64,000 nucleotides of DNA, taken from NCBI GenBank assembly GCA_024404915.1, contig JAKSPJ010000009.1:29629-93628 (forward strand), in the 5' to 3' direction. Position 1 is the first letter of the stretch. Each line of letters starts with the position of its first letter. The notes below the pieces were generated by a model. The model ran no database searches and was not told the DNA's origin. It worked only from the letters and a program-made list of their open reading frames with translations. This DNA comes from Oscillospiraceae bacterium. GTDB lineage: Bacteria; Bacillota; Clostridia; Oscillospirales; Ruminococcaceae. Below are positions 57,589 through 64,000 of the stretch, piece after piece. The position numbers and the translations under genes were made by a program.

Positions 57589-60411
57589 ATGCTAGAAACC
57601 AAAAACCTTTGCAAAACCTATCAGCCGAAAAAAGGGGTTCCTGTTAAAGCAGTGGATAATGTTTCCCTGCGGTTCCCGGAAAAGGGAATGGTGTTTCTTC
57701 TGGGAAAATCCGGCTCCGGAAAATCCACCATGCTGAATCTTCTGGGCGGTCTGGACCAATACGACGGCGGTGAAATTATTATCAAGGGAATTTCCTCCAA
57801 GGATTTCAACCAGCAGCGATTTGACAGCTACCGCAACACCTATGTCGGCTTTATCTTTCAGGAATACAATGTGCTTGAGGAATTCACAGTAGGCGCAAAT
57901 ATTGCACTTGCTTTGGAATTGCAGGGCAGAAAAGCAACAGATGAGGAACTGAATCAGATTCTGCATGCAGTAGACCTGGACGGTTATGGAAACCGAAAGC
58001 CAAATGAACTTTCCGGCGGTCAGAAGCAGCGTGTCGCCATCGCCCGTGCCCTTGTAAAGAATCCCGAAATCATTATGGCGGATGAACCCACCGGCGCACT
58101 GGACTCCAACACCGGCCGTCAGGTACTGGATACACTGAAAAATCTATCCAAAGACAAACTGGTCATTCTTGTTTCCCATGACCGTGAGTATGCCGAACAA
58201 TATGCAGACCGTATCATTGAAATGGCAGACGGACAGGTCATTCGTGATGTGGAGGCAGTTCAAAGCCCGGAGGAACAAACAGAAAAGAAGCTGATTTTCC
58301 GCTCCACTTCCATCGAGATTCCTGCGGATTATCACCTGACGGAAGAAGACCGCATTCAGATTAACCAATATCTGGACGAGCTGAAAACAAATGCCTCCCT
58401 GATGCTGCCGGAAAAATCGCAGAAATTCCGGGAAACCGATCAGGATGCCATCCCGATTCAGGACGGTTCAAAATTTAATCTGATTAAATCCAAGCTGCCG
58501 ATGAAAAGTGCCTTCAAGATTGGAAAAAGCAGCCTGAAGCACAAAAAATTCCGTCTGGTAACAACCATTCTGCTTTCTGTTACCGCTTTTACCACCTTCG
58601 CATTGGTGGATACATTCAGTTCCTATAATCATATCCGCACCTGCACCGATTCTCTTGTAGATTCGGACATCAGCTACATTTCCGTCAACAAAGCCATAAA
58701 GCGAGGCAGGGGACTGAATGAATGGTGGGACACCTCCAGCGAACACATTTCCTACCAGGATCTGAAGGATATCCGTGAGGAAACAGGCTTGCCGGTCAGC
58801 GGCATTTTCATTCCAACGGATGCAGATATGTCCTTCAACGAACAGTATGATTCATCCTATGAGTTTTCAAAGGGCGACTATACAACTCATCTGCAGCACT
58901 TCTGCGGATACGCCGAAATCTCGGAAGCCACACTGGATGAACTGGGATTCAGATTAATCGGCGGAAATCTGCCGGACGGTTCCAAGAAAGAAATCGCCAT
59001 CAGTGCGGCACTGGCAGACACCTTCGTTCAGGCAGGCTACTATCCGCCGCTGAAGGAGAATGAATCTGCAATTGAACGCCACAAGAGAAAGCAGGGACTG
59101 CAAAAGATTTCCTCCCCGGTGGGCATGGTTGGCAAAACACTCCGCATTATGGACACGGATTATACCATCAGCGGTGTCGTTGATACCAGATTCGATCTGC
59201 ACAGATATGATACACTTCTGGAGGATTCCAATCAGAATACGACCTCTGACAGCATTCTGGAATATCTGCTGTATGAAGAATATTCCATCAGCGTGAATTA
59301 CAGTCTGACCGGCTGTGCGCTTCTGGGTGAAGGTGCCCTGCAGCCCATCATTGACGACAATCCGAAAATGTACAGAACAGGTTCTACGGACTACAGCATT
59401 CAGCTGGAATGGGATGTGGATGCAGAAGCATACGGCAATTGCTATGCGGAATATCTCACATATCTGAAAGACATGCCGGAAGAAGACATCGTCTGGCTGA
59501 CAGAACCCAAGACAGAATTGAAGGAAAACGAAGTCATTATTTCCTTCGACAATATGTACATCAGCAGCATGCAGGAGAAAACTTCCAATGAAATGGACGC
59601 TTTCAAAAACGACATTATAAATAACAAAATAGAACTCAATGCTGAAAATCTGCAGAAATACTTAGATTACGCAGATGGTCAGAAATGGCAGTCTTGTATA
59701 TACGACTTCAGTGCCAATTCCGGAGTATATGAACCTGACACGACGGATGTTACCATCGTGGGATGTGTGAATCCCAAAAGCAGATACAGCAATACGTGTG
59801 TTCTGGCAGATTCTGAATGCGATAAATACATCGTTGATAAGGAAGGCATATTTGATTCTGCTGTGGGACCAATGCCGGACAACAGAAGCGATATTGAAAC
59901 TATCGTCCGCTGGTGCTACCGCAACGGAGAAGATGTTGAAAACCGCTTCGCTTTGAACAACGCCATTACTTACGAGCTGGATTCCATCAATTCCGTTCTG
60001 AAGGTTCTTTCCAAAGTATTCCTGTATATCGGCCTTGCCTTTGCAATCTTCGCTTCTCTCCTGATGGCAAACTTTATCACCACAAGTATCCATTATAAGC
60101 GGCAGGAAATCGGCATCCTTCGTGCAATCGGTTCCCGTTCCGCCGATGTTTTCCGCATCTTCTTCTCGGAAAGCTTCATCATTGCCATTATTAACTTCGT
60201 ATGCTCTGCCATCATCTGCGGTACCGGTGTATTCCTCTTCAACTATATCATCCGCAGGAATGCAGGCGTTCTGATTACAGTACTGCATTTCGGCATTCGC
60301 CAGATTATTCTCCTGCTGTTCATCAGTGTTTTCATTGCAGCAGCTGCAAGCTTCTTCCCGGTACGAAAAATCGCTTCCAAGCGACCTATTGACGCAATCC
60401 GGGATAAATAA
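57589..60411 (+). CDS. Fused ABC transporter, ATPase plus FtsX-type permease (MacB-like)
   Basis: 940 residues. Residues 1-~225 are a LolD/MacB-type ATPase: GKSGSGKST, LSGGQKQRVAIARALV, IIMADEPTGALD. A linker leads to one transmembrane helix (LVTTILLSVTAFTTFALVD, near 330), a ~460-residue outer domain, and three C-terminal helices of the FtsX fold (FLYIGLAFAIFASLLMANFI, then FIIAIINFVCSAIICGTGVF and IILLLFISVFIAAAASFFPV) ending in the typical KIASKRPIDAIR. Substrate unknown: relatives export peptides or antibiotics, or transmit mechanical signals to cell-wall enzymes. AGGAG 6 nt before the ATG. Confidence 0.9.
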   Translation: MLETKNLCKTYQPKKGVPVKAVDNVSLRFPEKGMVFLLGKSGSGKSTMLNLLGGLDQYDGGEIIIKGISSKDFNQQRFDSYRNTYVGFIFQEYNVLEEFTVGANIALALELQGRKATDEELNQILHAVDLDGYGNRKPNELSGGQKQRVAIARALVKNPEIIMADEPTGALDSNTGRQVLDTLKNLSKDKLVILVSHDREYAEQYADRIIEMADGQVIRDVEAVQSPEEQTEKKLIFRSTSIEIPADYHLTEEDRIQINQYLDELKTNASLMLPEKSQKFRETDQDAIPIQDGSKFNLIKSKLPMKSAFKIGKSSLKHKKFRLVTTILLSVTAFTTFALVDTFSSYNHIRTCTDSLVDSDISYISVNKAIKRGRGLNEWWDTSSEHISYQDLKDIREETGLPVSGIFIPTDADMSFNEQYDSSYEFSKGDYTTHLQHFCGYAEISEATLDELGFRLIGGNLPDGSKKEIAISAALADTFVQAGYYPPLKENESAIERHKRKQGLQKISSPVGMVGKTLRIMDTDYTISGVVDTRFDLHRYDTLLEDSNQNTTSDSILEYLLYEEYSISVNYSLTGCALLGEGALQPIIDDNPKMYRTGSTDYSIQLEWDVDAEAYGNCYAEYLTYLKDMPEEDIVWLTEPKTELKENEVIISFDNMYISSMQEKTSNEMDAFKNDIINNKIELNAENLQKYLDYADGQKWQSCIYDFSANSGVYEPDTTDVTIVGCVNPKSRYSNTCVLADSECDKYIVDKEGIFDSAVGPMPDNRSDIETIVRWCYRNGEDVENRFALNNAITYELDSINSVLKVLSKVFLYIGLAFAIFASLLMANFITTSIHYKRQEIGILRAIGSRSADVFRIFFSESFIIAIINFVCSAIICGTGVFLFNYIIRRNAGVLITVLHFGIRQIILLLFISVFIAAAASFFPVRKIASKRPIDAIRDK

Positions 60412-60416
60412 CAACC

Positions 60417-60455
60417 AAAGGATATCCGGAACATTCCGGATATCCTTTTTGTTTG
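60417..60455 (+). terminator. Intrinsic terminator after the ABC transporter gene
   Basis: AAGGATATCCGGAA (60418-60431) pairs with TTCCGGATATCCTT (60435-60448), then TTTGTTTG. Confidence 0.9.
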
Positions 60456-60470
60456 AAAATATACATTGCA

Positions 60471-60505
60471 CAAAAAGAATCCCCCTCATTCAGAGGGGGA
60501 TTTGT
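60471..60505 (-). terminator. Intrinsic terminator after yajC
   Basis: GAATCCCCCTC (60477-60487) pairs with GAGGGGGATT (60493-60502). CTTTTTG follows on the minus strand. Confidence 0.85.
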
Positions 60506-60507
60506 TT

Positions 60508-60996
60508 TCAGTCTTTCTTTGCATTCTTCTTCGGCTTCTCATCACTTGCAACACCGGCGGAAGCGATGCCCTTCTGGCGGTTGGCCTTGCGCTCACGCTC
60601 AGCCTTCTGCTGTTCCTCAACCTGTGTAATGTTTTCGTGAATTGCCCACTTCTTAATGCGCAGCTTATTGCGCTCTGCGCCTGTTTCCAGCACTACGGTT
60701 TCTTTCTCCACACGAACCACAATGCCCACAATGCCGCCTGCGGTACAAACCTCATCACCCACACGGACATTTTCACGCATTTGCTGTGCCTCTTTTTCAC
60801 GCTTCTGCTGCGGTCTCAGTAAAATCAGATAAAGCAGAATCAGCGCAATACCAAAGGGGAGCAGCTGAAGCAAAAGCGCAGCAGTGGTAGGAGCTGCAGT
60901 CTCTGTTGCAGCGGCCTCACCCTCTGCAAATACTGTGGCACTGAATGCACACACGGACACAATTGCTCCGGTCAATCCGGCAAACCATTTTTTCAT
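60508..60996 (-). CDS. yajC: Preprotein translocase accessory subunit YajC
   Basis: 162 residues, longer than the usual 90-110. YajC associates with SecDF. The core is LLPFGIALILLYLILLRPQQKREKEAQQM (transmembrane helix plus signature), then VRVGDEVCTAGGIVGIVVRVEKETVVLETG. Extra N-terminal signal-like segment (FAGLTGAIVSVCAFSATVFA) and a charged Lys/Glu C-terminal tail extend it. ATG 60996 is 8 nt from AAAGG. Confidence 0.92.
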   Translation of the reverse strand: MKKWFAGLTGAIVSVCAFSATVFAEGEAAATETAAPTTAALLLQLLPFGIALILLYLILLRPQQKREKEAQQMRENVRVGDEVCTAGGIVGIVVRVEKETVVLETGAERNKLRIKKWAIHENITQVEEQQKAERERKANRQKGIASAGVASDEKPKKNAKKD

Positions 60997-61034
60997 AAGA
61001 AACACCTTTCTAACCTTTCTTTATTTGATATCTT

Positions 61035-61063
61035 ATTATACCATACTTTTTTTATTTTTTCAA
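61035..61063 (-). promoter_or_regulatory. Promoter for yajC
   Basis: Minus strand TTGAAA (61063-61058) and TATAAT (61040-61035), 17-bp spacer, TGG before the -10. It lies just past the stop of the DUF4364 gene. Confidence 0.75.
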
Positions 61064-61064
61064 G

Positions 61065-61742
61065 TCAATTATTGGTCAAATCAAAAGGTTCTTCTGCATT
61101 TGTCAAGGTCAATTCCAGAATCTTTCCGAAGAACCTGGAAGGATTCCTCAGAACACCCTCTCCGATTTTCACAGCCTCTGCCTCTGTCGGTGCATTGATA
61201 CGCAGGAAGAACATCTCCTTTGCACGGTCGAAGCACTGCAAAGCCACATTCCAGCCATTCTCGTCCTTTTCGTATTGAATCCGTAAATCACGCAAAGCAC
61301 GCTGTCTGGATACATGGCGGATTGCCGCAAGATGCACACGGTCCCGAAAAACTTTCGGCACCATCAATCGCAGTTTCTTAACCTTATCTTTTCCATTTTC
61401 CGTCAGGACCACATAGGTTTCATCCTGTTTTCTGCATAGCTCCACTGCCTGGGCTTCCACCAGTCCGCCGAGTGCATCGGAGTACACAAAATTATTCAGG
61501 TATCCATTTGACACCATAATATCAAAAAGCCATTGCTCCGGCAGTATGCCGTCAAATCTTTGCAGAACATCCGCAATCAGAATCCGTACACTGGTATACG
61601 GCAGCTGCGAAATATCCGGTACAGGAATCGGGTGCTGCAAATGAATCCGAGGAGCGGGATCATCATTTTCCATTTCAGGGAAAAAAGCCATCTGTCCGGT
61701 CAGCTTCTCTTCCTGTTCCAGAATCATGTCCTCCTCTTTCAT
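61065..61742 (-). CDS. DUF4364-family winged-helix protein
   Basis: 225 residues. The middle part (LPYTSVRILIADVLQRFDGILPEQWLFDIMVSNGYLNNFVYSDALGGLVEAQAVEL, shown here only to mark the region 50-110, begins SVRILIADVL) is a winged-helix-like domain, and YVVLTENGKDKV marks the wing. A beta-rich C-terminal domain follows. The family is common in Clostridia and is thought to be regulatory; the function is unproven. ATG 61742 follows GGGTGGTG at 5 nt; a TTG at 61763 is an alternative. It lies 30 bp downstream of aroC on the same strand. Confidence 0.72.
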   Translation of the reverse strand: MKEEDMILEQEEKLTGQMAFFPEMENDDPAPRIHLQHPIPVPDISQLPYTSVRILIADVLQRFDGILPEQWLFDIMVSNGYLNNFVYSDALGGLVEAQAVELCRKQDETYVVLTENGKDKVKKLRLMVPKVFRDRVHLAAIRHVSRQRALRDLRIQYEKDENGWNVALQCFDRAKEMFFLRINAPTEAEAVKIGEGVLRNPSRFFGKILELTLTNAEEPFDLTNN

Positions 61743-61772
61743 TGTAACACCACCCTTCCTCAATATTTATCG

Positions 61773-62879
61773 TTATACAAAATTAGGATAATCCAGCAAA
61801 TGAGACACAAGTGCAATATTCATTGCTGCCTCCACAGAAGGAACTGCCTCCGGCACAAGACATGGATTTGAGGTTTCCGCAGTCTGCACCACTTCATTTG
61901 TCATGGCAGAATAGTCAACTGTCTGCTGTGGCTTTGCAATAGAAGCCGTCGGCTTAATGCCAACACGGAAGCAAATCGGCATACCGGAAGAAATACCACC
62001 CAGAATACCGCCGTGATGATTGGTCTTTGTCTTCACATGTCCCAGGTCATCCACATAAAACGCATCATTGCACTGGCTGCCTGTCATTTTCGCCGTCAAG
62101 AAGCCATCACCAAATTCCAGGCCACGGACACCGGGAATGCCGAACACCAGCTGCGCAATGGAATTCTCCAGACCATCAAAAATCGGGGAGCCGATTCCTG
62201 CAGGCACATTCACAGCATAGCAGGTAATGGTACCGCCAAGGGACTCGCCGCCCGCTGCTGCGTTCTGGATATCAGCCAGCATTTTTTTGCCCTGTGCAGG
62301 GTTATTCACGGGGAATCTCCTGTTACGAATCTTCAGGAGCTCCTCTTTGGTAACCTCCGTCATGGAAAGGGCTCTGTCTTTTATATTATGCACAGAGGTG
62401 ATCTGCGCACCAACATAAATGCCTCTGCGCTGAAGAATCTGCTGGCAGACTGCGCCGGCAAAACAAAGGGGTATCGTCATTCGTTCTGACAGATGGCCGT
62501 TATTCCGTACATCTGCAAAGCCTCTGTAGCGCAATGCTCCGGTATAGTCTGCATGTCCGGGCCGTGCCACTCTTGACATCTGCTGATAGTCAACCTGCTG
62601 CATGCCACGGGGGTTATTCAGAAATGCACACAGCGGAGAACCGGTTGTGCGGTCATTAATGAGGCCGGAAAGCACCTGGGGAAAATCCAGCTGTTCCTGC
62701 TGATGCGCAGGATCATCCGGAAGAAAAATGGAACGGGTTCTGCGTGTCATATAGCGAGCAAGTTCCGTAATGTCCACATATTCTCCAGGAGGAATATTGT
62801 CCAGTACCACACCAATGGCAGGACCTTCTGCCTCTCCAAATAATGATAAACTAATTCGATGATTCCAAATTGATGCCAT
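61773..62879 (-). CDS. aroC: Chorismate synthase AroC with altered active-site motif
   Basis: 368 residues. It turns EPSP into chorismate using reduced FMN. Family signatures are RPGHADYTGALRYRG, SERMTIPLCFAGAV, GFLTAKMTGSQCNDAFY, NHHGGILGGISSGMPI and the C-terminal DYSAMTNEVVQ region. The N-terminal motif is normally FGESHG; here it is FGEAEG, with Glu18 at the position of a catalytic His. The other conserved His (GHADYTG) remains. GGAGG lies about 6 nt before the ATG. Promoter at 63021-62993; the ~110-nt leader shows no clear structure. Confidence 0.92.
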   Translation of the reverse strand: MASIWNHRISLSLFGEAEGPAIGVVLDNIPPGEYVDITELARYMTRRTRSIFLPDDPAHQQEQLDFPQVLSGLINDRTTGSPLCAFLNNPRGMQQVDYQQMSRVARPGHADYTGALRYRGFADVRNNGHLSERMTIPLCFAGAVCQQILQRRGIYVGAQITSVHNIKDRALSMTEVTKEELLKIRNRRFPVNNPAQGKKMLADIQNAAAGGESLGGTITCYAVNVPAGIGSPIFDGLENSIAQLVFGIPGVRGLEFGDGFLTAKMTGSQCNDAFYVDDLGHVKTKTNHHGGILGGISSGMPICFRVGIKPTASIAKPQQTVDYSAMTNEVVQTAETSNPCLVPEAVPSVEAAMNIALVSHLLDYPNFV

Positions 62880-62992
62880 TTCTGCCTCCTATCGTTTTAA
62901 GGGAACAGTATTGCCTTACCGTTTCAATGATTCATATGTTCAGTCTTAAAATTTATAATTTTTCTATATTGATGCAGTTTTATTACTCTTAT

Positions 62993-63021
62993 ATTATACC
63001 ACAGCTGCCGAAATAAAGCAA
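62993..63021 (-). promoter_or_regulatory. Promoter for aroC
   Basis: Minus strand TTGCTT (63021-63016) and TATAAT (62998-62993), 17-bp spacer, TGG before the -10. Confidence 0.8.
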
Positions 63022-63041
63022 GTATATTTTGAATTCCGAAA

Positions 63042-63071
63042 CAAAAAAGCAGGCAGAGATTTCTCTCTGCC
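63042..63071 (-). terminator. Intrinsic terminator after the dockerin-like gene
   Basis: Minus strand GGCAGAGA (63071-63064) pairs with TCTCTGCC (63059-63052), followed by TGCTTTTTTG. Confidence 0.88.
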
Positions 63072-63101
63072 CGCTCATATTTGGGTATTGCGGATGCCGG
63101 A

Positions 63102-64000
63102 TTACTTAGAAGCTCTGTCAGAGTTAGATTCATCCCAGTGATAGCCGCTATCCATGTTAATGTCATAGCCAACTACATCTGTCCAAGTTGTATCCTTCAT
63201 CATAACAGTATTTTCGAGATAGTATCTCAAAATATGCTGTGCGTCAGTTGCTGTGATAGCAAGCGGATCTTCCTCATACTCAACATTGACCAGATAGAAG
63301 ATCAAGCCATCTTCGCCATCCAGAACATCCTTGTACTTCTCAACGAGAACCTTGTTGCCGCTGATCAGAACATTGCCGTCGGAACTGGTTGTAAAGACAA
63401 TGCCTTCCTTCTGCAATACGGTCTTATCCAGGTAGTATGTCAGGGTATCCTGAGCATCCAGGGAGTCAACTGTATTGTTCAGAGTGTAGTCACCCTTTAC
63501 AGCGATGAAGATTTCATGAATACCCATGAGAACCTTATCGTCGAACAGGAACAGATCACTTACCTCATCCTGAGCCAGAGTAGAATCATAGTAGATATTC
63601 AGCGGATATACGTTATCGTGAATATTTGTCTGACTATCTGCTTCCAGCTGATCCTTACGAGCATTGAATTCATCCTTCCAGATATCGGACGGGCTTGCAA
63701 CGCCATAGTTTGCACCATCGCATGCGAATTCAATTGTCAGATACGGAGTGATATCCAGAGTACCATTCTTTGTATCAACAATCTTGCCGTCTGCATCGTA
63801 GAATGTCTTCTTAACGGTGAGCTCTGCCTTCATGCCTACCAGACCGCCTGCCTGCTCGAATGTACGAGTATCGTGTGACCAGTAGTTGATACGCTTAGGC
63901 GGTGTGAAGTTGATGCTTGTTACGATTTCACATCTTGTAGTCTCAACGGTGCCGGATGTTGTTGTAGTGGTTGTACCGCTCTCAGTTGTGGTTGTGCCGG
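63102..64000 (-). CDS. Multimodular protein with Thr-rich linker and C-terminal dockerin-like module (5' end cut by window edge)
   Basis: About 299 residues are visible; the frame is open to the right edge. From the edge inward it has a Thr/Gly/Ser linker (GTTTTESGTTTTTTSGTVE), a ~130-residue beta-rich module (from RCEIVTSINFTPPK to about FLFDDKVL) with the look of a cohesin-like or adhesion domain, and a C-terminal dockerin-like pair. The first calcium loop reads DYTLNNTVDSLD followed by helix AQDTLTYYL. The second, EDPLAITATDAQHILRYYL, keeps the helix but has lost most loop acids. Dockerins dock to cohesins of cellulosome scaffoldins; linkers of this type are typical in Ruminococcus. The full domain order lies outside the window. 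Confidence 0.72.
   Translation of the reverse strand, partial: GTTTTESGTTTTTTSGTVETTRCEIVTSINFTPPKRINYWSHDTRTFEQAGGLVGMKAELTVKKTFYDADGKIVDTKNGTLDITPYLTIEFACDGANYGVASPSDIWKDEFNARKDQLEADSQTNIHDNVYPLNIYYDSTLAQDEVSDLFLFDDKVLMGIHEIFIAVKGDYTLNNTVDSLDAQDTLTYYLDKTVLQKEGIVFTTSSDGNVLISGNKVLVEKYKDVLDGEDGLIFYLVNVEYEEDPLAITATDAQHILRYYLENTVMMKDTTWTDVVGYDINMDSGYHWDESNSDRASK

Overview
The window is about 64 kb of bacterial chromosome with no mobile element, CRISPR array, rRNA or tRNA that I could find. It looks like a Ruminococcus-type member of the Oscillospiraceae. The evidence is a multimodular protein with a Thr-rich linker and a dockerin-like module at the right edge, Gram-positive HPr with both His15 and Ser46, lipoproteins with Gram-positive lipoboxes, a DnaD-domain protein, DUF4364, and strong AGGAGG ribosome sites. 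Most start sites were chosen from Shine-Dalgarno spacing. Nearly every promoter I found has a 17-bp spacer, and many carry TGG directly before the -10 hexamer.

Left part (1-16.6 kb): a truncated DnaD-domain gene; a giant polytopic membrane protein followed by rimM and trmD; HPr (ptsH-like) with a long structured leader; a flavin reductase; a D,D-carboxypeptidase homologue whose three catalytic motifs are all altered; a His-less, Crh-like HPr paralogue; the tRNA methylthiotransferase mtaB; single-chain purL with a structured leader; a PNPOx-fold protein; and the hydrogenase maturase hydE on the minus strand.

Metal and corrinoid region (16.6-40.1 kb, all minus strand): a Cd/Zn/Co P1B-ATPase with a long His-Asp/Glu repeat and its CadC-like ArsR repressor. 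Next is an uptake operon consisting of a lipoprotein cobaltochelatase CbiK, a duplicated-domain lipoprotein, a BtuF-like lipoprotein, a BtuC-like permease and a BtuD-like ATPase with an extra C-terminal domain. This operon sits behind a cobalamin riboswitch with an intrinsic terminator. Upstream lies a 17-gene, tightly overlapping anaerobic cobalamin operon, btuR-cbiD-F-G-H-J-ET-A-cobT-cobU-cobS-cobU'-cobC-cbiB-cobD-cbiP-cbiC. It starts from its own promoter without a visible riboswitch and lacks cbiL and the sirohydrochlorin-forming genes.

Envelope and signalling region (40.2-64 kb): a sugar-nucleotide operon (FlaA1/PglF-type 4,6-dehydratase lacking its membrane part, glmS, NahK-like kinase); an AraD-family aldolase/epimerase; plsY coupled to a 1235-residue LacI-sensor/GGDEF/EAL/beta-helix protein; a degenerate CpsB-like PHP protein facing a Wzz-like polysaccharide co-polymerase; a helical protein of unknown function; split transketolase genes followed by a MurL-type glutamate epimerase; a fused ABC transporter; yajC; a DUF4364 regulator; a chorismate synthase with a changed active-site motif; and the dockerin protein running off the right edge.

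The items most worth a second look are the LacI/GGDEF/EAL/beta-helix protein, the riboswitch-controlled surface chelatase and importer operon, the inactive-looking carboxypeptidase, and the unexplained structured leaders of HPr, purL and the Crh-like gene. All functional calls come from reading motifs; no database search was possible.
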